From CBDBON01 sp965208395 (GTDB lineage Bacteria > Chloroflexota > Dehalococcoidia > Lucifugimonadales > CBDBON01), in assembly GCA_965208395.1 (NCBI GenBank), contig CBDBON010000002.1, forward strand, positions 620,001 to 684,000: 64,000 nucleotides of DNA, read 5' to 3'. Below the pieces are notes generated by a model, which saw nothing but the letters and a program-made list of their open reading frames with translations, ran no database searches and was not told the origin of the DNA. Below, one piece after another: positions 15,235 to 24,544 of this stretch (within the stretch, counting starts at the first letter, position 1; each line of letters begins with the position of its first letter). Made by a program: the position numbers and the translations under genes.

Positions 15235-16398
15235 CTACCTGCGACTTTCGTAGTCGGCCCTGGCTCGGTCGAGGGACCGAGTGCGAAGCGCCTGGAGATC
15301 TTCCTTCCTGGACGCGGACCACGCCTGTGACCTGCTCAGACTGACCAGGGAACCCTGGAAGCGGGGCATGACGTACCTCGCTATCAGCTCATAGCTGTGC
15401 AGCACCTGCTCGCGAGTGCCCCACTCGGTGGCCTGTATGAGCAGCCCTCCGAATCCACCGCTGTCCTCATCGAGCCTCTCAATCGTCTCGATCAGGTCGT
15501 CGGGCGTGCCCACGCACCATGCCCCCTTCTCGACCATGGCGTCGATGATCCTGTCGGAGGGGCCGTCGAGGACGGCCTCGTGCCCGATGGTGTTCTCGAA
15601 GTAGTCCCGCTGGTACCTTCCGGCGGCGACACGGGCCTGCTCGATGGCCTCCCTGCGAGTCTCGGCGAGGTGGACGTGCAGGACGACTCGCCATTCGTTC
15701 CGGTCCATGGTGTTGCCGTGCTGGGCAGCCGTCTCCTCAGCGATCTTCCAGAACTCACCGAGGTCCTTCTCCTTGCTGCCTCCCCTGAGCGCGCTGACAG
15801 AGAGAACGGACGCGCCGTGCTTGCCGGCAAGCACCATGCCCGACGGAGACTGGGCGGCGGCGACAGCTATCGGAAAGTGGGGCTGAGTGTAGGGCCTCAG
15901 GTGCGCGGTCGCCTCGTTGAGGGTGAACCACTCTCCCTCGTAGGTGATCGGCTCCGTCTCGGTCAGCAGCCGCATGATGATTCCGAGGGACTCGTCCATC
16001 CGGCGGCGCTGGAGCGGTGGGTCGATGCCCAGCATGTAGGCGTCCGACACCAGGGCGCCGGGTCCGACTCCGAGCATCGCCCGCCCCCGGGTCATGTGGT
16101 CGAGAAGCACCATGCGATTGGTGACCATCAGGGGATGGTGGTAGGGAAGACTGATCACACCGGTGCCGAGCCTGATATGGCGGGTGCGCTCTGCGACGGC
16201 GGCGATGAACAGCTCCGGGGAGGCGATCGTCTCCCATCCGGCGCTGTGGTGCTCGCCGATCCAAGCCTCGTCGAAGCCGAGGTGGTCAAGCCACTCGATG
16301 GTCTCCATGTCCCTCTCCAGGCAGAGCGTGGGGTTTTCACCCAGCCAGTGGAAGGGCGCCATGAAGATGCCGAACTTCATTCGTGCCGGAAGCGCCAT
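15235..16398 (-). CDS. LLM-class flavin-dependent oxidoreductase (luciferase-like)
   Basis: 387-residue FMN-dependent monooxygenase-like TIM barrel. Key stretches are MKFGIFMAPFHWLGENP, EWLDHLGFDEAWIGEHHS, LGTGVISLPYHHPL, RAMLGVGPGALVSDAYMLGI and, near the C-terminus, GTPDDLIETIERLDEDSGGFGGLL. All are standard in the bacterial luciferase superfamily. ATG 16398 was chosen because GAGAGGAG precedes it by 7 nt; a second ATG lies 6 codons later. Such enzymes often open the oxidation of organosulfur or cyclic compounds, and expansions are reported in SAR202. It lies 10 nt before the S9 peptidase, likely in one operon. Substrate unknown. Confidence 0.88.
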   Translation of the reverse strand: MALPARMKFGIFMAPFHWLGENPTLCLERDMETIEWLDHLGFDEAWIGEHHSAGWETIASPELFIAAVAERTRHIRLGTGVISLPYHHPLMVTNRMVLLDHMTRGRAMLGVGPGALVSDAYMLGIDPPLQRRRMDESLGIIMRLLTETEPITYEGEWFTLNEATAHLRPYTQPHFPIAVAAAQSPSGMVLAGKHGASVLSVSALRGGSKEKDLGEFWKIAEETAAQHGNTMDRNEWRVVLHVHLAETRREAIEQARVAAGRYQRDYFENTIGHEAVLDGPSDRIIDAMVEKGAWCVGTPDDLIETIERLDEDSGGFGGLLIQATEWGTREQVLHSYELIARYVMPRFQGSLVSLSRSQAWSASRKEDLQALRTRSLDRARADYESRR

Positions 16399-16495
16399 CA
16401 GTTTGCTCCTCTCAACTCCCTCGTCCAGCACGCGGATTCTAGCACGCGGGCGCGGGGCCAACAACGATGTGACGAGCCTGTCTGGCTCTATCGAG

Positions 16496-17317
16496 CTAGC
16501 GGGCTGCGCCACTGGGCGCGAACATCCCGGCGGCGTCCACGGCGCGCATGAAGGAGACTCCTTCGAAGCCCTGCATATGATCGATCAGCCGCTCAAGCAT
16601 CCTGAGACGGCTGAGCCGTCCGATCACATATGGATGCATCACGGGGACGAGAGAACGCTCATAGTGGTAGGCGCCTTCGAAAGCCGCCGACCAGACATCG
16701 TACACGTGCTGCGGCGTAGCCATGAACTGGCGGAGTCCCAGCGAAGGAGCGTAGTTGAAGTAGGCGACATCGTCCATCTCCCAATGAAAGGGGACCTCTA
16801 CGATCTCCGCCCCACTCGCGTGCAGAACGTACGGAACGTCCTCACCCATAAGGCTGGAGTCGTAGAGGAAGCCTCGTTCCGCAAGCAGGTCGAGTGTATC
16901 CTCGCTAAGCTCAGCACCCGGAGCCCGGTATCCTCTGGGCCGATCTCCGGTGATCCGTTCCAGGATATCCGAGCCACGGTCCAGCACCTCTCCCTCCTCC
17001 TCCCTGGACAGGGTCATGGGCGGTTCGTGCATGTATCCGTGGTGTCCGATCTCGTGTCCCCTCCGAGCGATCTCCCTCACCATCTCCTCATGCGTCTCCG
17101 CCACGAATCCGGGGATATAGAAGGTCGCGGGCACACCGAGGCTCTCGAGCATCTCGAGGATGCGAGGCACAGCCACGCTCGGGCCGTACTCTCTCAGCGA
17201 CATCAGGCCCGGATGCCTGGACGATTCGGGCGCCACGTTCATCGCTCCCGACACGCCGTCTATGTCGAAGGTCAGCATCACGACGCAACGCGTGTCTCCC
17301 GGCCAGACTCCGCTCAT
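16496..17317 (-). CDS. Polysaccharide deacetylase family protein (PuuE-like)
   Basis: 273 residues of the NodB-homology carbohydrate esterase 4 fold. MLTFDIDG is motif 1 (TFDD-like metal and catalytic aspartate), GHEIGHHGYMHE is motif 2 (metal histidines) and GYRAPGAELSEDTLDLL is motif 3. No signal peptide is seen, which fits the cytoplasmic PuuE-like branch that hydrolyses amides (allantoin and related) rather than cell-wall deacetylases. ATG 17317 has GGGAGGTG about 5 nt upstream. It precedes the LLM oxidoreductase by 97 nt on the same strand. Confidence 0.87.
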   Translation of the reverse strand: MSGVWPGDTRCVVMLTFDIDGVSGAMNVAPESSRHPGLMSLREYGPSVAVPRILEMLESLGVPATFYIPGFVAETHEEMVREIARRGHEIGHHGYMHEPPMTLSREEEGEVLDRGSDILERITGDRPRGYRAPGAELSEDTLDLLAERGFLYDSSLMGEDVPYVLHASGAEIVEVPFHWEMDDVAYFNYAPSLGLRQFMATPQHVYDVWSAAFEGAYHYERSLVPVMHPYVIGRLSRLRMLERLIDHMQGFEGVSFMRAVDAAGMFAPSGAAR

Positions 17318-17382
17318 CTATTCACCTCCCAAGTAGGGCTGAGGACATCTTATCGCGCCTCTGTCGCCTCCGGCAAAGCAGA

Positions 17383-17388
17383 TATAAT
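17383..17388 (+). promoter_or_regulatory. -10 box of a probably leaderless transcript
   Basis: A perfect TATAAT lies 7 nt upstream of ATG 17396, so the predicted transcription start coincides with the start codon. No good -35 is seen at the usual spacing. Confidence 0.5.
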
Positions 17389-17395
17389 GTGAGGA

Positions 17396-18310
17396 ATGAG
17401 GCGGATGCTCCTTATCATCAGTGTGTCGATAGTCATCGCGGTCATGCTCGTCATCTATGGCGTCGCGTCCTTCATGATTGCCAATGGCGTCACGAAGGCG
17501 GAGCGTGAGGAGCAGGAGGCGCACCCCTCCGAGTACGGTCTGCAGTTCGAGGAGGTGGAATTCCTCCCCCGCGGAGGCGAGCTGAAACTCCGGGGATGGT
17601 ACATGGAACCAATGACGCGGGGCCCGACTATCATTCTCGTCCACGGCCTCGGCGGCTCAAGGTCGAGCGGCGACGCCCTGGGGCTTGCTTCCGGACTCCT
17701 GGAACGGGGCTATGGAGTCCTCACATTCGACCTGCGGGCGCATGGCGACTCGGAGGGCGAGAAGGTTTCGGGAGGTCTCCACGAGCGACTCGATGTCCTG
17801 GGCGCATTCGACTATCTCGTAGAGCGCGGCGTTTCGGGATCGCAAATCGGCGTCATCGGCCGTTCGATGGGGGCGGCCACTTCGATCCTGGCGGCGGCCG
17901 ACGAGCCGGCTATCAGAGCCCTGGTTGCCGACAGTCCATACGCCGTAGGGTCGGAGCTTATCGCGCAGGAGACAGCGCGAAAGACGATCTTCCCCGACTG
18001 GATCGTTCCCATATTCATCCGGGGAGCCGACCTCGCGGCGGAGCTCTCCCTCGACATCGACCTGGACAAGCTGACACCTGTCAAGGCTATCGCCACCCTG
18101 GACTATCCGGTCCTCGTGATCCATACCCTCAACGATACCCGCATCCCCATCGAGCACGGAATCCGGGTCCACATGGCTTCGCACCGAGACAGTGATCTTT
18201 GGATAGTGTCCGACGTAGACCACGGGGACGTATACTCGGAGCTGCCTGAAGAGTATCTGGACAGGGTGGCCGGGTACTTGCATGAACGGTTCGGAGCAGG
18301 GCAGCCCTGA
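17396..18310 (+). CDS. Membrane-anchored alpha/beta hydrolase
   Basis: 304 residues. An N-terminal hydrophobic helix (about 5-28) anchors or exports the protein. The hydrolase core then shows IILVHGLGGSRSSG (oxyanion loop), LTFDLRAHGDSEG, IGVIGRSMGAATS (nucleophile serine in GxSxG), LVIHTLNDTRIP (acid) and VSDVDHGDVYSE (histidine). It resembles the YqkD/FrsA-like group of esterases of unknown substrate. A TATAAT box directly in front of the ATG suggests a leaderless message. It is transcribed divergently from the deacetylase and convergently with proS. Confidence 0.85.
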   Translation: MRRMLLIISVSIVIAVMLVIYGVASFMIANGVTKAEREEQEAHPSEYGLQFEEVEFLPRGGELKLRGWYMEPMTRGPTIILVHGLGGSRSSGDALGLASGLLERGYGVLTFDLRAHGDSEGEKVSGGLHERLDVLGAFDYLVERGVSGSQIGVIGRSMGAATSILAAADEPAIRALVADSPYAVGSELIAQETARKTIFPDWIVPIFIRGADLAAELSLDIDLDKLTPVKAIATLDYPVLVIHTLNDTRIPIEHGIRVHMASHRDSDLWIVSDVDHGDVYSELPEEYLDRVAGYLHERFGAGQP

Positions 18311-18331
18311 GGAGAGCCGGCGCCCCGGTCG

Positions 18332-20029
18332 TTACGCGCCAAGCATCTCCTGCACAGTCGAGACGGTGGCGGCCGACGGGATCGTTCGCGCGTCGGAGTC
18401 TGAACGCCGCTTCACCTCGACGACATCCCGCGCGAGGTTGCGGGGACTCACCACCAGGCGAACCGGCAGACCGAGAAGATCGGCGTCGTTGAACTTGACC
18501 CCGGCCGACTCGGACCGATCGTCGTACAGCACCTCAAGCCCCGCCTCGCAGAGGTCGCCGTAGAGCGCGTCGGCGGCGGCGGCCACCTTCGCGTCCTGGA
18601 CGTTCAAAACGACCAACGACACCTGGTACGGGGCTATCGGTACGGGGAAGAGTATTCCCGACTCGTCGTGGTGCTGCTCGATCGCGGCGCTCAACAGCCT
18701 ACCCACACCGATCCCGTAGCACCCCATCATGAACCGCCGGTCCTGCCCGTCGACGTCGGGGAAGGAGGCATCCAGAGCGTCGCTGTACCTGGTGCCGAGC
18801 TTGAAGACGTGGCCGACCTCAATGCCCCGGCTCGTCGACAGCGTCGACGGGCAGATCGCGCACAGGTGTCCATCTTCCGCGAGAGCTATGTCGGCAACCA
18901 GGTCGGAGCTGAAGTCTCGCGGATAGTTGACGTTGCGGAGATGGTAGTCAGACCTGTTGGCGCCGACGACAAAGTTGGCTCCCTTCTGAATCGAGTCATC
19001 CGATACGGTCTTCACACCCTCCAGGCCCACCGCGGAGGCCGAGCCGGCCACCAGACCCGCAGCGGCGGTCTCTTCGGCAGTGGCCAGGCGCAGATCGTTT
19101 GCCCCGAGGAGGTTAGTCAGCTTGACCTCGTTTACCTCCAGATCCCCCCTTATCGTGACGAACACCATCTCACCGTCTGCTACGTAGAATACGGCCTTGA
19201 GCGTCTTGTTCGTGGGTATTCCCAGCAGGTCCGCCAGCTCCTGTATCGTCTTGACGCCGGGCGTGTGGACCTCCTCAATGGGCAGCGGGGTTTCGTCGGG
19301 ATGGGAGGGCTTGACGAACGAAGCTCTCTCCACGTTTGCCGAGTAGTCACAGCCGCTGCACACGACTATCGTGTCCTCGCCTGCATCGGTCAGCAGCATG
19401 AACTCCGCCGAGTCCTTGCCCCCGATCGCTCCGCTGTCGGCGGCAACCATGGTGGTGTCGAGGCCGCATCTCTGGTATATCCGCCGGTATGCCCTCACCA
19501 TCGCCTGGTAGCTCTCGTCCAAGCCCTCGGCGTCCTTGTCGAAGCTGTAGGCGTCCTTCATGTCGAACTCACGCACGCGGATCAGGCCGCCCCTAGGCCT
19601 CGGCTCGTCCCTCAGCTTGGTCTGGATCTGATACAGGATGACAGGCAGGTCCCGGTAGCTTTGGACATGTGCCTTGACTATTGTCGTCAGCAGCTCCTCG
19701 TGCGTGGGAGCCAAAACGAGGGGACGGTCACGGCGGTCGGTGAGCTGGAACAGGTCCGGGCCGTAGGCCTCTGTACGTCCCGACCGATCCCACAGCTCCC
19801 TGGGCTGAACCGTCGGCATACGCATCTCCTGAGCGCCGGCGGCATTCATCTCCTCCCGTATGATCTGCTCTATCTTGCGCAGAGAACGCCAGGCCAGCGG
19901 GAGATAGCTGTAGACGCCGGCCGCGGCTTGATGGATCAGGCCTGCGCGGAGCATAAGACGATGACTCGCCAGCTCGGCCTCGACCGGGTCCTCTCTCGCA
20001 GTCTTGCCGAAAAGCCGCGACCAACGCAT
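18332..20029 (-). CDS. proS: Prolyl-tRNA synthetase (bacterial type)
   Basis: Class II aminoacyl-tRNA synthetase that charges tRNA-Pro. 565 residues, the normal bacterial length with the editing insertion. Visible are motif 1 region EEMNAAGAQEMRMPTVQP, motif 2 region LRDEPRPRGGLIRVREFDMKD, the insertion domain (about 220-380, including KTLKAVFYV and FVVGANRSDYHLRNVNYPRD), motif 3 MMGCYGIGVGRLLSAAIEQ, and the anticodon-binding domain from about 465. It is the last gene of the rpsB-proS operon, 73 nt after ispG. Confidence 0.97.
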   Translation of the reverse strand: MRWSRLFGKTAREDPVEAELASHRLMLRAGLIHQAAAGVYSYLPLAWRSLRKIEQIIREEMNAAGAQEMRMPTVQPRELWDRSGRTEAYGPDLFQLTDRRDRPLVLAPTHEELLTTIVKAHVQSYRDLPVILYQIQTKLRDEPRPRGGLIRVREFDMKDAYSFDKDAEGLDESYQAMVRAYRRIYQRCGLDTTMVAADSGAIGGKDSAEFMLLTDAGEDTIVVCSGCDYSANVERASFVKPSHPDETPLPIEEVHTPGVKTIQELADLLGIPTNKTLKAVFYVADGEMVFVTIRGDLEVNEVKLTNLLGANDLRLATAEETAAAGLVAGSASAVGLEGVKTVSDDSIQKGANFVVGANRSDYHLRNVNYPRDFSSDLVADIALAEDGHLCAICPSTLSTSRGIEVGHVFKLGTRYSDALDASFPDVDGQDRRFMMGCYGIGVGRLLSAAIEQHHDESGILFPVPIAPYQVSLVVLNVQDAKVAAAADALYGDLCEAGLEVLYDDRSESAGVKFNDADLLGLPVRLVVSPRNLARDVVEVKRRSDSDARTIPSAATVSTVQEMLGA

Positions 20030-20102
20030 GGAATTCTCCTTGACGGGAGGACTAAGGGATGCGGGACAGGTCTCTGGGTAGCTCCCCGAGACTCCTCGAG
20101 GC

Positions 20103-21248
20103 CTATGCGGGAGCGACCATCTCCCGTTCCGCCTCGCGGACCTCGTCCATCAGCGCGGTGAGCATCTCGTCCTCGGCGACGATGCGGGCCTTCCGTCCCT
20201 TTCGGAAGATGATGGCCCTGCCCGCTCCTGCAGCGATGCCGACGTCGGCGTCCTTCGCCTCGCCGGGGCCGTTGACCTCACAGCCCATCACCGCCACCTT
20301 GATAGGGCTCTTGGTCTGCTTGAGCATATCATCGACATCGTTCGAGAGCTTTACCACGTCTACGTCGGCTCTCCCACAGCTCGGACAGGCGACCAGGACC
20401 GCACCTTCCTTACGAAGCTCGAGTGCCTTCAGTATCTCGAAGCCGACGTAGACCTCCTCGCGGGAGTCGTCACTCAAGGACACACGGATGGTGTCGCCGA
20501 TCCCCTCATAGAGCAGCATGCCGAGTCCGATGGCGCTGCGTATGCTGCCGGACTTCATGGTGCCCGACTCCGTAATCCCCAGGTGAAAGGGATAGGGCAC
20601 GAGTGTAGCCATGCGTCGATAGGCCTCGACGGTCGTGTCGATGTCGAATGCCTTTAGGGATATCTTGATTAGGTCGAAGTCCAGGTCTTCGAGGATGCCT
20701 ATCTCCCACAGGCCCGTCTGCACCATGTGGTCGACGACCGAATACTCCCCTTCCTGGACCTCACTCGCCTTGGGCAGCATGTTGACGCCATCCTTGTGGC
20801 GAGACAGCCCCCTGGTCAAACCGATCCCTCCGACAGGCGGCAGACTCCCAAAGTTGACGCCGATGCGTATGGGGACCTGGCGGGTCTTGGCCTCACGGAC
20901 GATCTGTTCGACCTTCGCCCGGTCCCTGATATTACCGGGATTCAGCCGCAGGCAGTCCACCCCGCTCTCGAGGGCCTTGAGAGCGAGCTGGTGGTGAAAG
21001 TGAATGTCGGCAATCAGCGGTATCGAGACCTGACGGCGAATCTCCGAGAGGGCCTCCGCCGCCTCCATGTCAGGCACCGCACAGCGAACGATCTCGCAAC
21101 CGGCCTCCTCCAGTCCCCTGATCTGGGCGACGGTGGCTTCGACGTCACGAGTATCCGTCTTGGTCATCGACTGTACGCTGATCGGAGCATCGCCTCCGAT
21201 CTTCACGTCGCCGACCTGGAGCGCTTTGGTGATTCTTCGATTTCTCAT
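20103..21248 (-). CDS. ispG: (E)-4-hydroxy-3-methylbut-2-enyl-diphosphate synthase
   Basis: 381-residue 4Fe-4S enzyme of the MEP isoprenoid pathway. The N-terminal TIM barrel starts VGDVKIGGDAPISVQSMTKTDT and contains LIADIHFHHQLAL and LRLNPGNI. The C-terminal half has the cluster cysteines in VACPSCGR and VMGCEVNGPGEA, with the glutamate ligand in the latter. Its presence with dxr and uppS in one operon links precursor synthesis to undecaprenyl phosphate production. It lies 54 nt downstream of rseP. Confidence 0.97.
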   Translation of the reverse strand: MRNRRITKALQVGDVKIGGDAPISVQSMTKTDTRDVEATVAQIRGLEEAGCEIVRCAVPDMEAAEALSEIRRQVSIPLIADIHFHHQLALKALESGVDCLRLNPGNIRDRAKVEQIVREAKTRQVPIRIGVNFGSLPPVGGIGLTRGLSRHKDGVNMLPKASEVQEGEYSVVDHMVQTGLWEIGILEDLDFDLIKISLKAFDIDTTVEAYRRMATLVPYPFHLGITESGTMKSGSIRSAIGLGMLLYEGIGDTIRVSLSDDSREEVYVGFEILKALELRKEGAVLVACPSCGRADVDVVKLSNDVDDMLKQTKSPIKVAVMGCEVNGPGEAKDADVGIAAGAGRAIIFRKGRKARIVAEDEMLTALMDEVREAEREMVAPA

Positions 21249-21302
21249 TCGAGCACCAACCGTCCGCCATTGTACCCGGCCCGGACCGCAGCTTTCTGAA
21301 CC

Positions 21303-22505
21303 TTAGCGTATGATGTCCTGTCCGTTCAAGAGGCGGGAGATGTCGAGGTAGAGCGGCAGAACGACGATGAAGGCTATGACCAGGGCAAGTCCGACAAGCG
21401 TCACCAGCCCCTCGCGGCGCGGGGAGAGGCGTTTGCCACGGCGCACCACCTCTACGACGACCAGGGCCAATCGGCCGCCGTCGAGGGGCGGGACAGGCAT
21501 CAGATTGAGGATGCCCAGACTGATGCTCAGCAAGGCAATCAGCTCGAAGACCGGCGAGATCCCTGCCCTGGCGACCTCTCCCGTCACCTGAGCGATCCCT
21601 ATTGGCCCCCCTATGGGCGCAGGGCCTCCCCAGACCCACCTTGCGAAGGAGTTCCTGACCGTCAGGAGGATGTCCCTCATCTTCTTCAAGGCGAGCGGAA
21701 CCGCCTCCCAGACGGGATGACTCCTCTGGATGACCCTCGGATTGGCTGTGCCTATCATGATCCCGATCGCGCCCTGGGCCATCGTATCCCCAGGCTGAAG
21801 CCGGGCGTCGTAACGGCGGGCGTCTTCCAGTGAGACCTCGGCGTCGGGGTGGGCGACAGACTCCACGACCCTGAGCTCAGGCGGGTTGAGCCTCGCCCTC
21901 ACACGGATATCTTCGACCGCCGCATACTCCTGAGAGAGCCCGAGGCCGCTCACGATGGACCCGCGCCGGACGGTCAGATCGACCGATTCGCCCAGTTTGA
22001 CCATCACGCGCTGCACGAGGTCTACATGGTTGTCGATCTTCTGACCATTTACACCGAGTATGGTGTCGCCCGGCCTGAGACCGGCGCGCTCAGCGGGCGA
22101 CCCGGGAGCGACCCCTGTGACAGACACCTCTCCTACTACGGTGTCCTGGGGCAGCACGAACAACACCGCAAAGACTATGACAGGCAGAACCAGGTTGACG
22201 ACTGAGCCCGAGGCCAGGACGATGATCCGCTGGAGAGGACTTCTGCTGGAAAAGCCGTCGGCGTCTGTCAGGTCGTCCTCACCACCCATCCCTGCCATTC
22301 GAACGAAACCGCCCAGAGGAATCCAGTTGATCGAATAGAGTGTTTCACCATAGCGGACGCCGAACAGGCGAGGCGGCAGGCCGAATCCGAATTCGGTCAC
22401 GGTGATGCCGAACCGCTTCGCCGTGATGAAGTGGCCCAGCTCGTGGACGAAGATCAGGACCCCCACGACGGGGACAACGAGCAGCCAGCCCGGCAAGCCG
22501 AACAA
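21303..22505 (-). CDS. rseP: RIP zinc metalloprotease RseP/SpoIVFB family (M50)
   Basis: 400-residue intramembrane site-2 protease. FVHELGHFITAKRFG in the first helix is the HExxH zinc site (His21). An extended PDZ domain (about 100-210) has APGSPAERAGLRPGDTILGVNG. LMPVPPLDGGRL in the third helix (near 345) supplies the aspartate ligand. Four transmembrane segments are visible. The family cleaves transmembrane anti-sigma factors or signal peptides. It lies 2 nt after dxr, a widely conserved order. Confidence 0.95.
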   Translation of the reverse strand: MFGLPGWLLVVPVVGVLIFVHELGHFITAKRFGITVTEFGFGLPPRLFGVRYGETLYSINWIPLGGFVRMAGMGGEDDLTDADGFSSRSPLQRIIVLASGSVVNLVLPVIVFAVLFVLPQDTVVGEVSVTGVAPGSPAERAGLRPGDTILGVNGQKIDNHVDLVQRVMVKLGESVDLTVRRGSIVSGLGLSQEYAAVEDIRVRARLNPPELRVVESVAHPDAEVSLEDARRYDARLQPGDTMAQGAIGIMIGTANPRVIQRSHPVWEAVPLALKKMRDILLTVRNSFARWVWGGPAPIGGPIGIAQVTGEVARAGISPVFELIALLSISLGILNLMPVPPLDGGRLALVVVEVVRRGKRLSPRREGLVTLVGLALVIAFIVVLPLYLDISRLLNGQDIIR

Positions 22506-22507
22506 CT

Positions 22508-23650
22508 CTATCCTTCCACCACCTCTACTACGCGCCGTCTGCCCCAGGCTCCGGCGTCAAGTATCTCCTCTATCGACGGGTCCTCGACGCTATGGTGGTC
22601 ACTGAGGGCCTCTTGAATGACCGTACCTAACTCCAGATAGCCGATGCGTCGGGAGAGGAACATATCGACGGCCGCGTCGTCGGCTCCGGAGAGTGCGGCT
22701 GGCCAGGTCCCCCCTCGCCTGGCGATGTCGAGGGCAATATCGAAGCAGGGATAACGTTCCGGAGCCCTGGGCTCGAATGTCAGGCTCCCCGTTGCCACGG
22801 GATCAAACTGCCTGATGTTCCGATTATGCACCCGCTCCGGATAGAAGAGGGCGTACTGGATCGGCAACCGCATGTCGGGTGGGCTGATCTGGGCCTTGAC
22901 CGAGCCGTCGACGAACTCGACCATCGAGTGAATCATGCTCTGGGGATGGATCACGACGTGTATGTCGTCCCACGGTACGCCGAACAGCCAGTGGGCCTCT
23001 ATGACCTCGAACGCCTTGTTCATCATCGTCGCGGAGTCGACGGTTATCTTCGCGCCCATCTTCCATGTAGGATGGTCGAGCGCCTGCTCGGGAGTCACGT
23101 CCGCAAGCTGGTCGATCGGCGTGTCCCGAAACGCGCCGCCGGAGGCGGTAATCATTATCCTCGATACGGTCTTCTGCTCGCCTCGGAGACACTGCCAGAT
23201 GGCGTTGGGCTCACTGTCGAGGGGTAGCACCGAGACACCGTGCTCTTCGACCTTCGCAGCCAGCATCTCCCCCGCCATGACGACAGTCTCCTTGTTGGCG
23301 AGGGCGATGTCTTTGCCCGTCTCCATCGCCGCGAAGGTCGGACCCAGCGACACATCCCCCACGGTGGCCGTCACCACCATATCAACGTCGGGGCCGCGGA
23401 CCATCTCCTCCATGCTGCGCTCCGCACACCCGTTGGACAGGATGGGGGCCTTCTCCTCGCGGCTGCCTTCGCAGTAGACGAACTTCGGCCTGAACTCACG
23501 CACCTGCGATTCCAGGAGACCGAGGCTTCTGCGAGCCGCGAGACCGGTGACCGAGAAGTCTTCGGGGAATGTCCGTACCACATCGAGGGTCTGGGTCCCG
23601 ATGGAGCCAGTGGAGCCCAGCACGGCCAGCCGCTTGGCGTTGCGGGTCAT
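22508..23650 (-). CDS. dxr: 1-deoxy-D-xylulose-5-phosphate reductoisomerase
   Basis: 380 residues. It converts DXP to MEP with NADPH, the committed step of the non-mevalonate pathway. LAVLGSTGSIGTQTLDV is the NADPH fold, LPLDSEPNAIWQCLRG holds metal-binding Asp and Glu residues, SGGAFRDTP is the flexible loop, and WKMGAKITVDSATMMNKAFEVIEAHWLF is the catalytic segment with the second Glu. HPQSMIHSMVEFVDGS follows. The start overlaps the cdsA stop by 4 nt, indicating translational coupling. Confidence 0.97.
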   Translation of the reverse strand: MTRNAKRLAVLGSTGSIGTQTLDVVRTFPEDFSVTGLAARRSLGLLESQVREFRPKFVYCEGSREEKAPILSNGCAERSMEEMVRGPDVDMVVTATVGDVSLGPTFAAMETGKDIALANKETVVMAGEMLAAKVEEHGVSVLPLDSEPNAIWQCLRGEQKTVSRIMITASGGAFRDTPIDQLADVTPEQALDHPTWKMGAKITVDSATMMNKAFEVIEAHWLFGVPWDDIHVVIHPQSMIHSMVEFVDGSVKAQISPPDMRLPIQYALFYPERVHNRNIRQFDPVATGSLTFEPRAPERYPCFDIALDIARRGGTWPAALSGADDAAVDMFLSRRIGYLELGTVIQEALSDHHSVEDPSIEEILDAGAWGRRRVVEVVEG

Positions 23651-24447
23651 AGTAGTACGGCGAGATGATACACGACCGCCAAATTGAAGACAATCGAGTC
23701 GAGGCGGTCGAGCAACCCTCCGTGGCCGGGCAAGAGCCGCCCTGAACCGTCCGCGCCGGCCTGCCGCTTGAGCCTAGACTCCACCAGATCGCCAAGCTGG
23801 CCGACGATCGCGATAAGCAGTCCTACCGCCAAGGCTTCGACCACAGATCCGTCTATGTCCAACACGCGGAAGGCGGCCACCGAGACGGCCAGCGCTCCCA
23901 GGATACCCCCTGCCGAACCCTCTATCGTCTTGGACGGACTGATGGACCGCGCCAACCGTCTGCGTCCGAAGAGCCTCCCGACGAACAGGCTGGCGGTGTC
24001 GTTCGCAAACGTGGTCAAGAGGAGAAGCAGAACCCACTCCATGCCGTTGTCCAGTGCTCGAAGCAGCGGAGCGTGAAGGAGCAGTCCTCCCGTATACAGC
24101 GCGGCGGCAGCCGTGACAGTGAGACCCGATAACATGCTCCCCGACCCGTGACGACAGATGACCAACGTGACGGACAGAAGAGCGGCGGCGGACACGGCCA
24201 GCGCCGCAATCCGGTCGCTGCCCTCCGCATTGGTGAGCAGGTGTCCCACAACCACGAGGGCGGCCGCTCCCGGGACTGCGAGCACGACCACAGGCCGGTC
24301 ACCCCATCGGCGCGCGAGCCCGCACATCTCCAGGGCACCCAGGGCGGCCACGAGAGCGACCGCACCTGTGAACCAGTATGAGCCCGCCCATATGAGCAGG
24401 ATGATAATGGGGACGCCGACCGATGCCGTGGCTATGCGCGCTAACAT
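23647..24447 (-). CDS. cdsA: Phosphatidate cytidylyltransferase
   Basis: Membrane enzyme making CDP-diacylglycerol for phospholipid synthesis. From ATG 24447 the protein has 266 residues and about seven or eight transmembrane helices. The family signature near the C-terminus reads SPSKTIEGSAGGILGA, then GQLGDLVESRLKRQAGADGSGRLLPGHGGLLDRLDS. The frame is open upstream to 24564, but that extension lacks homology and would only fill the gap to uppS. Codon coupling with dxr (4-nt overlap) is seen. Confidence 0.93.
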   Translation of the reverse strand: MLARIATASVGVPIIILLIWAGSYWFTGAVALVAALGALEMCGLARRWGDRPVVVLAVPGAAALVVVGHLLTNAEGSDRIAALAVSAAALLSVTLVICRHGSGSMLSGLTVTAAAALYTGGLLLHAPLLRALDNGMEWVLLLLLTTFANDTASLFVGRLFGRRRLARSISPSKTIEGSAGGILGALAVSVAAFRVLDIDGSVVEALAVGLLIAIVGQLGDLVESRLKRQAGADGSGRLLPGHGGLLDRLDSIVFNLAVVYHLAVLL

Positions 24448-24544
24448 CGATGGCCCGGGAAACCGTTGGGGGAGAGCCGGAGCCTCAGGCGACGCGTGAA
24501 CCGACTCGGCATAAGCATGGAAGCCGCCAGCGGTCCGGATCGCC

